From contig NZ_PTIY01000006.1 in assembly GCF_002934365.1 (NCBI RefSeq), positions 62,001 to 126,000 of the forward strand: DNA of 64,000 nucleotides. Direction: 5' to 3'. Below are positions 20,494 to 28,677 of the stretch, piece after piece. A program made the translations under genes and the position numbers. The stretch comes from Methylobacter tundripaludum (lineage in GTDB: Bacteria; Pseudomonadota; Gammaproteobacteria; Methylococcales; Methylomonadaceae). Every line of letters starts with the position of its first letter. Within the stretch, counting starts at the first letter, position 1. The notes under the pieces were generated by a model. It was not told where the DNA came from, searched no databases, and saw nothing but the letters and a program-made list of their open reading frames with translations.

Positions 20494-20541
20494 GGGTTCG
20501 CCGTTGAACCCCTCTATTTTTTAGCGCCCCATCGTTGGAGC
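20494..20541 (-). promoter_or_regulatory. ANTAR-type double-hairpin leader RNA of nrtA
   Basis: On the minus strand the first hairpin is GCTCC-AACGAT-GGGGC (one G-U pair) and the second GGGTTC-AACGGC-GAACCC, 14 nt apart. Both loops are six nucleotides with A at position 1 and G at position 4, the known requirement for ANTAR regulators such as NasR. The first hairpin begins about five nucleotides after the predicted sigma-54 start; a terminator follows. A NasT-type ANTAR protein is encoded at 30097-30669. Confidence 0.9.
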
Positions 20542-20555
20542 CTCTGTATTGATTA

Positions 20556-20572
20556 AAGCAATCGTTATGCCA
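20556..20572 (-). promoter_or_regulatory. Sigma-54 promoter of nrtA
   Basis: Minus-strand TGGCATAACGATTGCTT has GG and GC exactly 12 bp apart, as in the consensus TGGCACN5TTGC. The predicted start is near 20546, immediately before the ANTAR hairpins. Confidence 0.88.
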
Positions 20573-20668
20573 AAGTTGTCAAATCGCTATTTCATAGGTT
20601 TAAGCCAGGAATACAGGCGGTCATGGCTGTTATTGGCGTGGCAAGGTGAGGCGGGTTGATGTCGGTAA

Positions 20669-20716
20669 TGCATCAATTCTGTGCATCCGATTGTCTGTTT
20701 GCACCAACGGTGAAAA
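20669..20716 (-). promoter_or_regulatory. Tandem NtrC-type sites upstream of nrtA
   Basis: Minus strand: the distal site ends in GTTGGTGCA (20700-20716), and the proximal site is TGCACAGAATTGATGCA (20669-20685). They resemble the NtrC consensus TGCAC-N7-GTGCA. The gap is 14 nt (31 bp centre to centre, three helical turns), and the sites lie 124-171 bp upstream of the predicted start, typical of NtrC enhancers. Confidence 0.8.
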
Positions 20717-20873
20717 TTTATGGCTAATAAGCTTCCCTCTTCTTCTAACTCCAATAGAACAGGGATAGGTTAGGAACCGATATTACGCACGGGTAGTTTT
20801 TATCCTGTTTGGCGCGCTGCCTGGATGGGGTGCGTAAAATGCATTTAATTCGCGGCGTAGCGCGACACTGCCA

Positions 20874-21022
20874 TTAAGGAACGTGCATGAAATAACTTGA
20901 GCAAGTTTTATTTTTCATTTTTTAACCATGAAGGACATGAAGCGGCATGAAAGGTTTAAGTCTTCATGTCCTTCATGCTCTTCATGGTAATTGCCTAAAT
21001 TAATTTATGCACGATCCTTAGT
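20874..21022. repeat. MITE-like element, copy 1
   Basis: A stretch of about 146 bp bounded by inverted ends (AGGAACGTGCAT... and ...ATGCACGATCCT) with an inner imperfect palindrome ACCATGAAGGACATGAAG / CTTCATGTCCTTCATG. A nearly identical copy lies at 28678-28822 in the same orientation, differing only by single-base gaps. No coding capacity. Both copies sit upstream of an NtrC/sigma-54 promoter. Confidence 0.88.
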
Positions 21023-21351
21023 TAGAAAGGCTGGGACTGCACGGTGCAGGAGGTAGAGCACCAACAGTAGGCGCTTTAGGCGACGCAGGAGCAGTTGCCG
21101 AGAGGGGCGGGGTGAGAAGAATAAAAATAAGGAAAAAAGCCTTATTTGATCCCCTCATCCTAACCTGATCATGCCGGACTATCCTGTCCGGCACCCTGCG
21201 GGCGAGTGCAAATCCGCTCCCGGCGAATTTGTCCCTGAGGGAGAAGGATCTGTCCATCCTTAACTTAATGGCGGTGACGTAGCGCGTGGGAACGAGAAAA
21301 AATGAAGAAAACCGGCCGCTGGCAGGCGGCCCAATCCCGTAGGCAGTTACA
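21023..21351. repeat. Intergenic dispersed-repeat cluster
   Basis: About 330 bp after the chemoreceptor stop. It contains a GCAGGAGGTAGAGCA and GCAGGAGCAGTTGCCGAGAG unit, and a CCCCTCATCCTAACCT...GGGAGAAGG unit interrupted by a GATCATGCCGGAC stretch. Versions recur at 9955-9990, 49340-49380, 54225-54330 and 59050-59120. No gene is seen; an overlapping minus-strand open frame has no support. Confidence 0.6.
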
Positions 21352-23610
21352 TTAAAACGTTTCCCACTCGTCACTATCGGCAAGTTGTAACTGTAATTTT
21401 TGAAGGACAGGCGGATTCTTAACGATACTTGTTCTGGCCGGTGCCGTTTTCTTTGGCGCAGGCGCGGCATGGAAAGAACTGCTGGCATTACGGGAACTGT
21501 CGGCGATTTTAAAACCGCTCACTATGAGCGCCAGGTTTTGCGCCTGTTCTTCCAGCGACTCCGCTGAAGCGGCGGCTTGTTCCACCAGGGCGGCGTTCTG
21601 TTGGGTGACGTCGTCCATTTGAGTAATGGCCTGGTTGACCTGCTTAATGCCGGAACTTTGCTCGGCTGAAGCTGCGGTGATTTCGGCCATCATGACGGTC
21701 ACTTCGCGGATGGAATCGACGATTTCTTCCATGGTGCGGCCGGCTTGAGTGACCAGTTTACTGCCGTCGGCGACTTTATCCACTGAATCGCCAATCAAAC
21801 GTTTTATTTCTCCGGCAGCCGTCGCGGCGCGTTGCGCCAGATTGCGCACCTCCACCGCCACCACTGCAAACCCCCGGCCTTGTTCGCCGGCGCGGGCGGC
21901 CTCTACCGCGGCGTTGAGGGCAAGTATGTTGGTCTGGAAAGCGATGTCGTCGATCACCGAAATAATATCCCCAATTTTACGTGACGATTGGTCGATGCCG
22001 TTCATTGTGGCGACGACTTGCCCGACTACTTCGACGCCTTTGCCCGCAATGCCGGATGCGTCAACGGCAAGCTGGTTGGCATGTTCGGCGTTTGCAGCAT
22101 TATGCTGTACCGCGGAGGTTAGCTGTTCCATACTGGCGGCGGTTTGCTCCAGACTGGCGGCTTGCTCCTCGGTGCGATGGGACAAATCATTGTTACCGGA
22201 GGCTATTTCTTTAGCTGCGGTGTTAATGCTGTCGGTGGAGTCCTGGATATCTCTGACCATGTTTGTGAGGCTTTCTACAAGCGTATTCATACCCGTGATC
22301 GCTTCGCCAAAAGTGCCCGGGTAGTTTTTGTCTATAGTTCGGGTCAAATCGCCTTGAGCCAGTGCGCCGGCGATACGCAATATATCGTTGAAGCCGACAT
22401 CGCAAGTTTCCATCAGGTTATTGAGATTGGTCAAAATCCCTTTGAACATGAACTCAAATTTATCCGCATCGCTACGCTTTGAGAAATCGCCCTTAGCGCC
22501 GGTTTCTGCGAGCATTTTGATTTCGTTGTTAACACCGAGGAAGGTTTTTTTGGCATTGTCCATAATTTCGGTAATGACAATTGTCTCGCCCGGCAAGACA
22601 TCCATATCCATAGAAAAGTCGCCTTTGGCATACTGATTGACAATATTGATCAGTCGTCTGTTTATAGCGATGCGCGATTGAATCAGTTCATTAACTTCAT
22701 GCGCCATCTTGCTATAGGTGCCGGAGAACTTTGAAGCGTCGAGCTGCTCTTTGACCCAGCCTTCCGCATGTTTTTTAGCCATGTTGTCCAGATCGGCAAC
22801 GAAGACGTTAATGGAATCCTGCATGGTTTTCATAGAACGTAACAGCTCCCCGATCTCATCTTTTTGATGAATGTCAATACTGGAGTTCAAGTCACCTTTT
22901 GCGATGGCTCCCGCTACCTGTTGGATCGTTTTGAGCGAGCGTAAAATGCCGCGGCTGGTCAGTACGGTTAATACGACACCCAGCGCGACGCTGATCACGA
23001 AAATGCCGATCAAGACGATCCTGTACCCGGATGTGGTATTCCGGGCCTGCGCCTCGTCTTCTGTGTTGCGCGTTGCTGCAAGTCTTGCCACCTGATCGAT
23101 GACAGTACGGTGTTGTTCATAAGCGCGGCGCATTTTTAGGAGACTGGTCCGTGCGCTGTCGCGGTCGCCCGTCTGGATGCTTGGCAGAAACTGTTGGTCG
23201 GCTTCATTGTAAAAGGCTTGTGCCGGCAGGTAAGCGCGTTCAAGGAAAGGAACCTGTAGTTCCTGTTCCAAAGGCTGGCTTAACCAATAATTGCGACGGG
23301 ATTCGTATTCCGCTTTTAGCGTTTGAAAACGGGTGACTAAAGCGCCGATTTCATCGGGGGTGGAGGCTTGGGTCAGTTGCAGCGCGACCAGATAGGATTC
23401 GATGATGTATTCAGGGGGCGGTGCAATATCGGCAATAATATCTTTACCCTGAACGAGATGTTGATAACTTGGGCTGTCGATATTAACGGTATTCATGGCC
23501 TTGAATGTCGCTAAACCAAACAACGAAAAACCGATGACCAAGGTGCTCAAGATTATCGTAAAACGCATCTTAATAGTTAACTGCCTAGAATTTTTCATCT
23601 TGGTTAGCAT
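21352..23610 (-). CDS. Methyl-accepting chemotaxis protein with periplasmic helical sensor
   Basis: A 752-residue chemoreceptor. TM1 is at about 14-34 and TM2 at about 198-218, enclosing a roughly 160-residue helical periplasmic domain with [15 protein letters not shown], a motif shared with other four-helix-type receptors. HAMP and HAMP-like repeats (about 220-450) lead to a signalling domain with tip [20 protein letters not shown]. The tail is DEWETF, matching the CheR/CheB-docking pentapeptide. GAGAGGAAA precedes the ATG. It is a single gene upstream of an EAL gene on the same strand; ligand unknown. Confidence 0.95.
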   Translation of the reverse strand: MLTKMKNSRQLTIKMRFTIILSTLVIGFSLFGLATFKAMNTVNIDSPSYQHLVQGKDIIADIAPPPEYIIESYLVALQLTQASTPDEIGALVTRFQTLKAEYESRRNYWLSQPLEQELQVPFLERAYLPAQAFYNEADQQFLPSIQTGDRDSARTSLLKMRRAYEQHRTVIDQVARLAATRNTEDEAQARNTTSGYRIVLIGIFVISVALGVVLTVLTSRGILRSLKTIQQVAGAIAKGDLNSSIDIHQKDEIGELLRSMKTMQDSINVFVADLDNMAKKHAEGWVKEQLDASKFSGTYSKMAHEVNELIQSRIAINRRLINIVNQYAKGDFSMDMDVLPGETIVITEIMDNAKKTFLGVNNEIKMLAETGAKGDFSKRSDADKFEFMFKGILTNLNNLMETCDVGFNDILRIAGALAQGDLTRTIDKNYPGTFGEAITGMNTLVESLTNMVRDIQDSTDSINTAAKEIASGNNDLSHRTEEQAASLEQTAASMEQLTSAVQHNAANAEHANQLAVDASGIAGKGVEVVGQVVATMNGIDQSSRKIGDIISVIDDIAFQTNILALNAAVEAARAGEQGRGFAVVAVEVRNLAQRAATAAGEIKRLIGDSVDKVADGSKLVTQAGRTMEEIVDSIREVTVMMAEITAASAEQSSGIKQVNQAITQMDDVTQQNAALVEQAAASAESLEEQAQNLALIVSGFKIADSSRNASSSFHAAPAPKKTAPARTSIVKNPPVLQKLQLQLADSDEWETF

Positions 23611-23741
23611 GATGCAATTTCCTCTCTGTTTGTATGATATGGATTGTTAAAACGCTTCGACCGCCCCCCTGTTTTTCGGCTCATTGTAAATGTTTGGGCG
23701 GATATGTGTTGAATGCCCGAAAGCGACGGCTGTTCAAAGGG

Positions 23742-24917
23742 CTATGCATAGCCTTCGGCAGCAATATCGATTAACAGGATGCGCTCATCGTCCAGTCTGA
23801 GCGTTAAGGTTTGGCAAAGTACATCGGTATTGAAGTCCTTATAGCGTTCGGACGTTATCAGGCGATAGCTGTCTTTTATCGATTCAAGCGCCAGCAATTG
23901 ATAAAAATACGGCCGCCATGCCCAGTTAAAACCGATGCGTGTAGGGTCCTCGAACCATTCGCCATCGGCAAAATTAAAGTTCGCTGAAATTTGTTCGCCG
24001 TCGTTATTGCACAAATAAAGCCGCAACAGGCCTTTTTCTTCAAACGGGTATGCCGAGATCGAGTTGAGATTGAAGCCTGTTTTCAATGCTTTCTTAAGGT
24101 GGTTGCACAAGCTTTTAATTTTGGAGATATATTGTATTTTGTGTTGTTCTTTAGTCAGCGTGTTGTTCAGGAATGATTTTCTTAATGCTTTAATTTGCTT
24201 TTGGTAATGCGTCGGATTTTTGAATTCAGCCTCGGCCGATGAAAACAAAGCCCCCTGCATGTATTGCGCTCCGCAGTTTAAACCGAAAAAGAACTCGTCC
24301 TGGGTTTCGACGCCTACGCAGACGATGCGGCAACCGGTGCGTTTCGCCAAACGGGTTAACAGATGGACTATATCGCTGGCAATGCCGCCTTGAGTCGCCT
24401 GTTTAAATAGCTGTACATCCAATTTGATCAGGTCGGGTTGAGCGGACATCACTTGTTCCAGCTGAGAAAAACCAGCGCCAAAATCATCGATGGCGACTTT
24501 TAACCCCAGTTTTCGATACACACCGATAATTTCAACGAGTCTGTTCAAATCGCCTTTTGCTTCGGTGATTTCGATAATAATGCGGCTTCTGTCTACACCC
24601 AATTCATCGAGCATCAGCAGGGTCGGCAATGAATTAAGGTCTGCGACCTTGCCGATCCAGTCGGCTGAAATATTGATGGTTAAGTAGGCGTTGCAATTTG
24701 ACCGGCTGAATTTTTGCAGCGCTTGACGGCGAACGCAACGGTCCCATGAAATCAGCCGCTCATCGGCCGTATCCGGGCCGGAGAATAACTCGCCTGCGGA
24801 ACTAAGCCGGCCAACGGCGTCCGCTTGCCAAGTCAAAACCTCATAACCGACGATGGCGCCGCTTGCAATACCGACAATAGGCTGAAAATAAGGAAACAGT
24901 CTTTTTTCTTGATTCAT
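23742..24917 (-). CDS. EAL-domain protein with YkuI_C-like tail, probably inactive
   Basis: A 391-residue soluble protein, paralogous along its whole length to the 390-residue protein at 27029-28201. EAL domain (1-240): EVL in place of EAL (tolerated in active RocR), NISADW, IIEITE, IAIDDFGAGFS, IKLD and YMQGALFS. At residue 201 it has VGVE where the paralogue has EGVE; that glutamate is the likely general base, so hydrolysis may be lost. Residues 245-391 resemble the PAS-like EAL-associated domain of YkuI (FADGEWFEDPTRIGFNWAWRPYFYQLL). Its leader has NtrC sites, a sigma-54 promoter, ANTAR hairpins and a terminator. No clear ribosome binding site precedes the ATG. Confidence 0.92.
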   Translation of the reverse strand: MNQEKRLFPYFQPIVGIASGAIVGYEVLTWQADAVGRLSSAGELFSGPDTADERLISWDRCVRRQALQKFSRSNCNAYLTINISADWIGKVADLNSLPTLLMLDELGVDRSRIIIEITEAKGDLNRLVEIIGVYRKLGLKVAIDDFGAGFSQLEQVMSAQPDLIKLDVQLFKQATQGGIASDIVHLLTRLAKRTGCRIVCVGVETQDEFFFGLNCGAQYMQGALFSSAEAEFKNPTHYQKQIKALRKSFLNNTLTKEQHKIQYISKIKSLCNHLKKALKTGFNLNSISAYPFEEKGLLRLYLCNNDGEQISANFNFADGEWFEDPTRIGFNWAWRPYFYQLLALESIKDSYRLITSERYKDFNTDVLCQTLTLRLDDERILLIDIAAEGYA

Positions 24918-25060
24918 ATCGAAAGGATTGATTTAAGGAGTTCGGGCTTAGGAATAACGTTTTTTGCGGCTTTATCGATTGCGCTTTTCCGTTATTCAAG
25001 TTTGGATTAATTTACGCTCAACTTTTGCCGCTCCTTAATAGTGCAAAAAATAGGGCGAAA

Positions 25061-25109
25061 AAAGCGCCTCCAGTTGGAATGCGCGATGCATGCAGTCCGG
25101 TGACGCTTT
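25061..25109 (-). terminator. Leader terminator upstream of first EAL gene
   Basis: Minus strand: AAAGCGTC pairs over eight positions with GGCGCTTT, followed by a T-run, with a loop of about 33 nt that can fold locally. It sits just after the second ANTAR-type hairpin, in the same place as the strong nrtA terminator, but is weaker because the loop is long. Confidence 0.72.
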
Positions 25110-25116
25110 GCCGGTC

Positions 25117-25162
25117 GGGTTCGCCGTTGAATCCCTATTTTTAGTGCTCCGCCGTTGGAGCA
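25117..25162 (-). promoter_or_regulatory. ANTAR-type double-hairpin leader RNA of first EAL gene
   Basis: Minus strand: TGCTCC-AACGGC-GGAGCA (perfect 6-bp stem), then GGGATTC-AACGGC-GAACCC (one bulged A). Both six-base loops have A1 and G4. The element begins about three nucleotides after the predicted transcript start and is followed by a terminator. Confidence 0.9.
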
Positions 25163-25175
25163 TCGGCTTGTTTAA

Positions 25176-25191
25176 CGCAATCGTTGTGCCA
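25176..25191 (-). promoter_or_regulatory. Sigma-54 promoter of first EAL gene
   Basis: Minus-strand TGGCACAACGATTGCG fits the consensus TGGCACN5TTGC exactly, with GG and GC 12 bp apart. The predicted start is near 25165. Confidence 0.92.
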
Positions 25192-25288
25192 AAGTTGCCG
25201 TATCAGTTCTTTGTTGGGCTTGTTTAATAAATACAGCTGCTTATCCGGTGTATTCCGTGAGATCGGAATGGTTTTTTTATGAACCCAA

Positions 25289-25336
25289 TGCCCCGAATAT
25301 GTGCAATTTTTCCATGTGTTGCACCAATTGAATACT
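25289..25336 (-). promoter_or_regulatory. Tandem NtrC-type sites upstream of first EAL gene
   Basis: Minus strand: distal site ending in AATTGGTGCA (25320-25336) and proximal site TGCACATATTCGGGGCA (25289-25305), with a 14-nt gap. The position is 124-171 bp upstream of the predicted start, the same as at nrtA. Confidence 0.8.
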
Positions 25337-25474
25337 CTTGATCTGCGAATGACGGCTTTGGAGCCGCAGCCTAGGTCGGCCAAGCTGTCGGCATAGAACC
25401 TGCTAACGTCAGGGTAGTTATTGTCAATCCGCAGGCATTTTACCGATGCCTAAAACACGCTCTCGCAATGTAAT

Positions 25475-26392
25475 ATGAAAACATTTATTAAGGTGACGGA
25501 GATATGGGTTCCCGCAAAAGACCGCGCCCGGCTGGAATTCAGCGCGGGATTGTACGGCCCCTTGAATGAGTTTCGGGTCGCCAGCGAAAAGGAATCTTTC
25601 GCTTACGACGAGGGTTTGCCCGGCAAGGCGTGGGCCGCTGGCCATCCCGTGGTATTAATGGAGTTCGATCATTCTTATTTCAAGCGGACCACATCGGCTA
25701 AAAAAGCCGGTTTAACCTGCGGTATCGCGATACCCGTGTTTTCAGGCGAATTCATCATGGCCGTGGTGGTTTTTTTATGCGGCGACGATCAACATCATGC
25801 CGGAGCTATCGAAGTCTGGAGTAACGGTTCGGGCGAAAACACGGAGCTGGCCGTGGTCGACGGCTATTACGGTACGCTGGACGATTTTGAGGACATATCC
25901 AGGAAAATGAGCTTCGGCAAGGGCGTCGGTTTGCCTGGGCAGGTATGGGCGGCAGGCATGCCGGTGCTTATAGAAGACCTGGGGCTATCCCCGGCTTTTA
26001 TCAGAAGCGCGGCGGCCGGAAAAGCCGGTATAACGACGGTGCTGGGCATTCCGGTTTCGGTTGTTGGCGATCAGGTTTACATCATGACTTTTCTGTCGGC
26101 TAAGGCTACGCCGATTGCCCAGCGGATCCAGATATGGGCGCCGGACCCATGCGGCCGGCGCTTGGTGTGCCAGTCAGGCTACAGCAAACAAAATGATGAG
26201 CTGGCAGAAATGTTTGAAACCGTCCCGGTCCGTAAAGGCGAAGGCGTATTGGGCAGGGTATGGTTGACCGGCGTGCCGGTTATCAGGAATAACTCGAAAA
26301 TGGCGGTTGCGGAAGGCCGCTTGAATTCGATGCTTGCAATGCCGGTCATCGATGGCGGGCATTTGAAAGCGGTGGTTACGTTTCTGTTTTAA
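25475..26392 (+). CDS. Tandem GAF-like domain protein
   Basis: A 305-residue soluble protein of repeated GAF-like units. Three versions of the same core appear: GLPGKAWAAGHPVVL (about 49-63), GLPGQVWAAGMPVLI (about 150) and GVLGRVWLTGVPVI (about 252), each followed by a GIPV/MPV strand. No output domain (kinase, EAL, GGDEF or HTH) is present. It diverges from the first EAL gene, with that gene's NtrC sites in the shared upstream region. The ligand is unknown; it may act as a stand-alone sensor partner. The ATG is used; no strong ribosome binding site is visible. Confidence 0.85.
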   Translation: MKTFIKVTEIWVPAKDRARLEFSAGLYGPLNEFRVASEKESFAYDEGLPGKAWAAGHPVVLMEFDHSYFKRTTSAKKAGLTCGIAIPVFSGEFIMAVVVFLCGDDQHHAGAIEVWSNGSGENTELAVVDGYYGTLDDFEDISRKMSFGKGVGLPGQVWAAGMPVLIEDLGLSPAFIRSAAAGKAGITTVLGIPVSVVGDQVYIMTFLSAKATPIAQRIQIWAPDPCGRRLVCQSGYSKQNDELAEMFETVPVRKGEGVLGRVWLTGVPVIRNNSKMAVAEGRLNSMLAMPVIDGGHLKAVVTFLF

Positions 26393-26523
26393 CCTGAAAA
26401 TCAGTTGGAACGCGTGAAATCCGTTCGTGCCGAGCCCTTCGGCTACGCCCAGGAGAGCCTTGTGAAGCATCGGCGGATTTCACGCCCCACCCGTTTGCAA
26501 TGCTCAACTGATTTTTCTAGGTT
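26391..26523. repeat. 133-bp palindromic element between convergent genes
   Basis: Ends AACCTGAAAATCAGTTG and CAACTGATTTTTCTAGGTT are inverted; an inner pair GTGAAATCCG / CGGATTTCAC is also inverted. The middle holds a CCGAGCCCTTCGGCTACGCC unit related to the CTGAGCG-CCGAAGGG repeat found in nirD and the nuclease gene. The left end overlaps the GAF gene stop. It probably also terminates both convergent genes. Confidence 0.8.
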
Positions 26524-26533
26524 TAATCGATCA

Positions 26534-26926
26534 TTACATCTCTTCCATGTCTTCCAGTTCGATATTGAGCGCTTTGGTTGAAAGCAGTAACTCGCTGACC
26601 GACGCCAGCAGCGATAAGACGATAAAGGCCATGCTGAATCCGAACGTAATGTTGCCGGAATACTGTAAGCCGTAAAAAATAAGGCCCATGGCGATTATGC
26701 AACAGATAATGCCGATGACTGCGAACAATTGCATAGCCACAATAAAGCGGATGCGCAGCCTCAAGCTGTCAATCTGTTTGACCGCCACCGGGCTTTGGGT
26801 TTTGTTGAACAGGTTATGCTGTTCCCTGATCCGGCTGGCGATCGCCAGAAAACGGTTGGAGTAGGCCAAAAACAAAACCGAAATGGCTGGAAACAGCAGG
26901 GCGGGGGTCGTGATGGTGATGTCCAT
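26534..26926 (-). CDS. DUF2721 family membrane protein
   Basis: A 130-residue protein with three hydrophobic segments (about 5-25, 60-85 and 92-115) and a conserved N-terminal ALLFPAISVLFLAYSNRFL and RIREQ stretch that place it in DUF2721. Family function is unknown. It is convergent to the GAF gene and lies about 100 bp upstream of nothing on its own strand except the second EAL gene start side; it could share regulation with that gene because it is downstream of it only if read-through occurs in the other order, which the positions do not allow. ATG start. Confidence 0.8.
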   Translation of the reverse strand: MDITITTPALLFPAISVLFLAYSNRFLAIASRIREQHNLFNKTQSPVAVKQIDSLRLRIRFIVAMQLFAVIGIICCIIAMGLIFYGLQYSGNITFGFSMAFIVLSLLASVSELLLSTKALNIELEDMEEM

Positions 26927-27028
26927 GGTTTTATCCAGTCAGCTTTAAGTTCTTGCGGTCGCCAGGCTTTTTCAACAGGCGCGGGTGCGCGGAAGCGAAT
27001 ATTACCTTATTTCAGCCGGCAGCTGAAT

Positions 27029-28201
27029 TCATAACCACTCGGCGGCAATATCGATCAATAAAATACGCTCCTCGTCGAGCCTGAGCGACAGGGTTTTGCA
27101 AAGCATGTCGGTATTAAAATCCCGGTAGCGCTCCGAGGTGACAATGCGGTAGCTGTCTTTTGCCGATTCCAGCGCCAGCAATTGGTAAAAGTAAGGCCGC
27201 CAGGCCCAGTTAAAACCCAGCTGCGTGGTGTCCTCAAACCATTTGCCGTCGGCAAAATTAAAGTTGGATGAAATTTGGTCGCCGTCGTTATTGCATAAAT
27301 AAAACCGCAGCACGCCGCTTTGTTCAAACGGATGCGCCGATAATTTATTGAGATTGAAATCGCTTTCGAGGGCTATTTTCAGCAGATCGATCAAGCCCTT
27401 GATGTTGGAGATAAACTGTATTTTGTGTTCTTCTTTGGCTAAGGTTTTTTTCAGGAAAGTCTTTCTCAATGAGCTGATTTGCTGTTGATAATGCTTGGGC
27501 TCTTTAAACTCCGGCATGGCCGGCGAAAACAGATAGCCTTGCATATATTGGGCGCCGCAGCTCAAGCCGAAATGGAAGTCTTCATCGGTTTCAACGCCTT
27601 CGCAAACGATGCGGCAGCCGGTGCGTTTCGCCAGACGGGACAGTAGATGCACGATGTCGCTGGCGATGCCGCCCCGGGTCGCATTCTGGAATAACTGCAT
27701 ATCCAGTTTGATGATGTCGGGTTGTATGGCCATGACTCTTTCCAGCTGGGAAAAGCCCGCACCAAAATCGTCGATGGCTATTTTTAGTCCGTGCCCGCGA
27801 TACACGGCGGCAATTTCAACAAGTTTGTCCAAATCGCCTTTTGATTCGGTTATTTCAATAATGATGCGGCTTCTGTCGATATTAAACTCATTCAGCATCA
27901 TGATGGTGGGTAACGCATTCAGGTCGGAAACCTTGTCGATCCATGCAGCTGAAATATTGATGGTTAAATAACCGTTGTAATTCGATTGACTGAATCGCTC
28001 CAGCGCCTGTCGCCGCACCATGCGATCCCATGCGATCAGTTGATCGGCCGGAATATCCGGCGAAGAGAATAATTCGCCCGCCGAAATAACCCGGCCGGCC
28101 GCATCGTGTTGCCGGGCTAATGCCTCATAGCCGATGATAGTGCCGCTGGCGGCGCCGATAATCGGCTGAAAATAAGGAAAGAGTTTTTTTTCTTGATGCA
28201 T
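27029..28201 (-). CDS. EAL-domain c-di-GMP phosphodiesterase with YkuI_C-like tail
   Basis: A 390-residue soluble protein, full-length paralogue of the protein at 23742-24917. The EAL domain keeps all expected motifs: YEALARQ, NISAAW, IIEITE, IAIDDFGAGFS, IKLD, CEGVE (Glu201) and YMQGYLFS, so it should hydrolyse c-di-GMP. The C-terminal PAS-like domain matches YkuI_C (FADGKWFEDTTQLGFNWAWRPYFYQLL). The promoter has NtrC sites, sigma-54 and ANTAR hairpins, but the leader ends only about 20 nt after the second hairpin, with no terminator. It may read through into the DUF2721 gene about 100 bp downstream on the same strand. No clear ribosome binding site. Confidence 0.93.
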   Translation of the reverse strand: MHQEKKLFPYFQPIIGAASGTIIGYEALARQHDAAGRVISAGELFSSPDIPADQLIAWDRMVRRQALERFSQSNYNGYLTINISAAWIDKVSDLNALPTIMMLNEFNIDRSRIIIEITESKGDLDKLVEIAAVYRGHGLKIAIDDFGAGFSQLERVMAIQPDIIKLDMQLFQNATRGGIASDIVHLLSRLAKRTGCRIVCEGVETDEDFHFGLSCGAQYMQGYLFSPAMPEFKEPKHYQQQISSLRKTFLKKTLAKEEHKIQFISNIKGLIDLLKIALESDFNLNKLSAHPFEQSGVLRFYLCNNDGDQISSNFNFADGKWFEDTTQLGFNWAWRPYFYQLLALESAKDSYRIVTSERYRDFNTDMLCKTLSLRLDEERILLIDIAAEWL

Positions 28202-28221
28202 ATCGAGATGATTGATTTAAG

Positions 28222-28264
28222 GAGTTCGCCGTTGAACCCGTATTTTTGCGCTCCGCCGTTGGAG
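28222..28264 (-). promoter_or_regulatory. ANTAR-type hairpins of second EAL gene, terminator missing
   Basis: Minus strand: CTCC-AACGGC-GGAG (4 bp) then GGGTTC-AACGGC-GAACTC (one G-U pair). Both loops have A1 and G4. The 3' arm merges directly into the sequence GAACTCCTTAAATCAATC that precedes both EAL starts. Compared with the first EAL gene, about 177 bp including the terminator are absent. Confidence 0.85.
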
Positions 28265-28279
28265 TTCTATGTTGTTTTT

Positions 28280-28295
28280 AGCAATCGATATGCCA
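28280..28295 (-). promoter_or_regulatory. Sigma-54 promoter of second EAL gene
   Basis: Minus-strand TGGCATATCGATTGCT has the GG/GC pair at 12-bp spacing. The predicted start is near 28269, just before the hairpins, as in the other two copies. Confidence 0.88.
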
Positions 28296-28392
28296 AAAAC
28301 GGAAGACGGTTGCAGTATCGGTTTTGTTGACCCAGATTAAACGGTTATAGCTGTTCTCCAGGCACGGCTCGGCTTTCGTGGCGGGGGTAAAG

Positions 28393-28440
28393 TGCTCCAA
28401 TTACGTGCAATCTTGCCGAATGCTGCACCAATTTGATCCT
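28393..28440 (-). promoter_or_regulatory. Tandem NtrC-type sites upstream of second EAL gene
   Basis: Minus strand: distal site ending in AAATTGGTGCA (28424-28440), proximal site TGCACGTAATTGGAGCA (28393-28409), gap 14 nt. They lie 124-171 bp upstream of the predicted start, the same geometry as the other two copies. Confidence 0.8.
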
Positions 28441-28677
28441 TTTGAGGCGGCCACCGTATCCTCCCCGGCGGAGTCCTGTCATGCTCAAGGGAATACCCGC
28501 CAAATAGAGGTCGAGCATGCATGCGTTGATTGTGTTTGATTTGTTTACTATTTATTTCGCCGACGTTGCATTACTCGGCCGGTACGGAGTGTCGCCATGT
28601 GGTATATTCAATAATAATTCCGCTAGAATGGCCGGAAACGCCTCGTTGGCGCTGAGCTTTTACCTGGAGATTTTCAC

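Noticed and set aside
21018-21488. 156-codon open frame overlapping the chemoreceptor 3' end
   Set aside because: It lies in another frame of the chemoreceptor gene and in repeats; low-complexity proline-rich translation with no domain.
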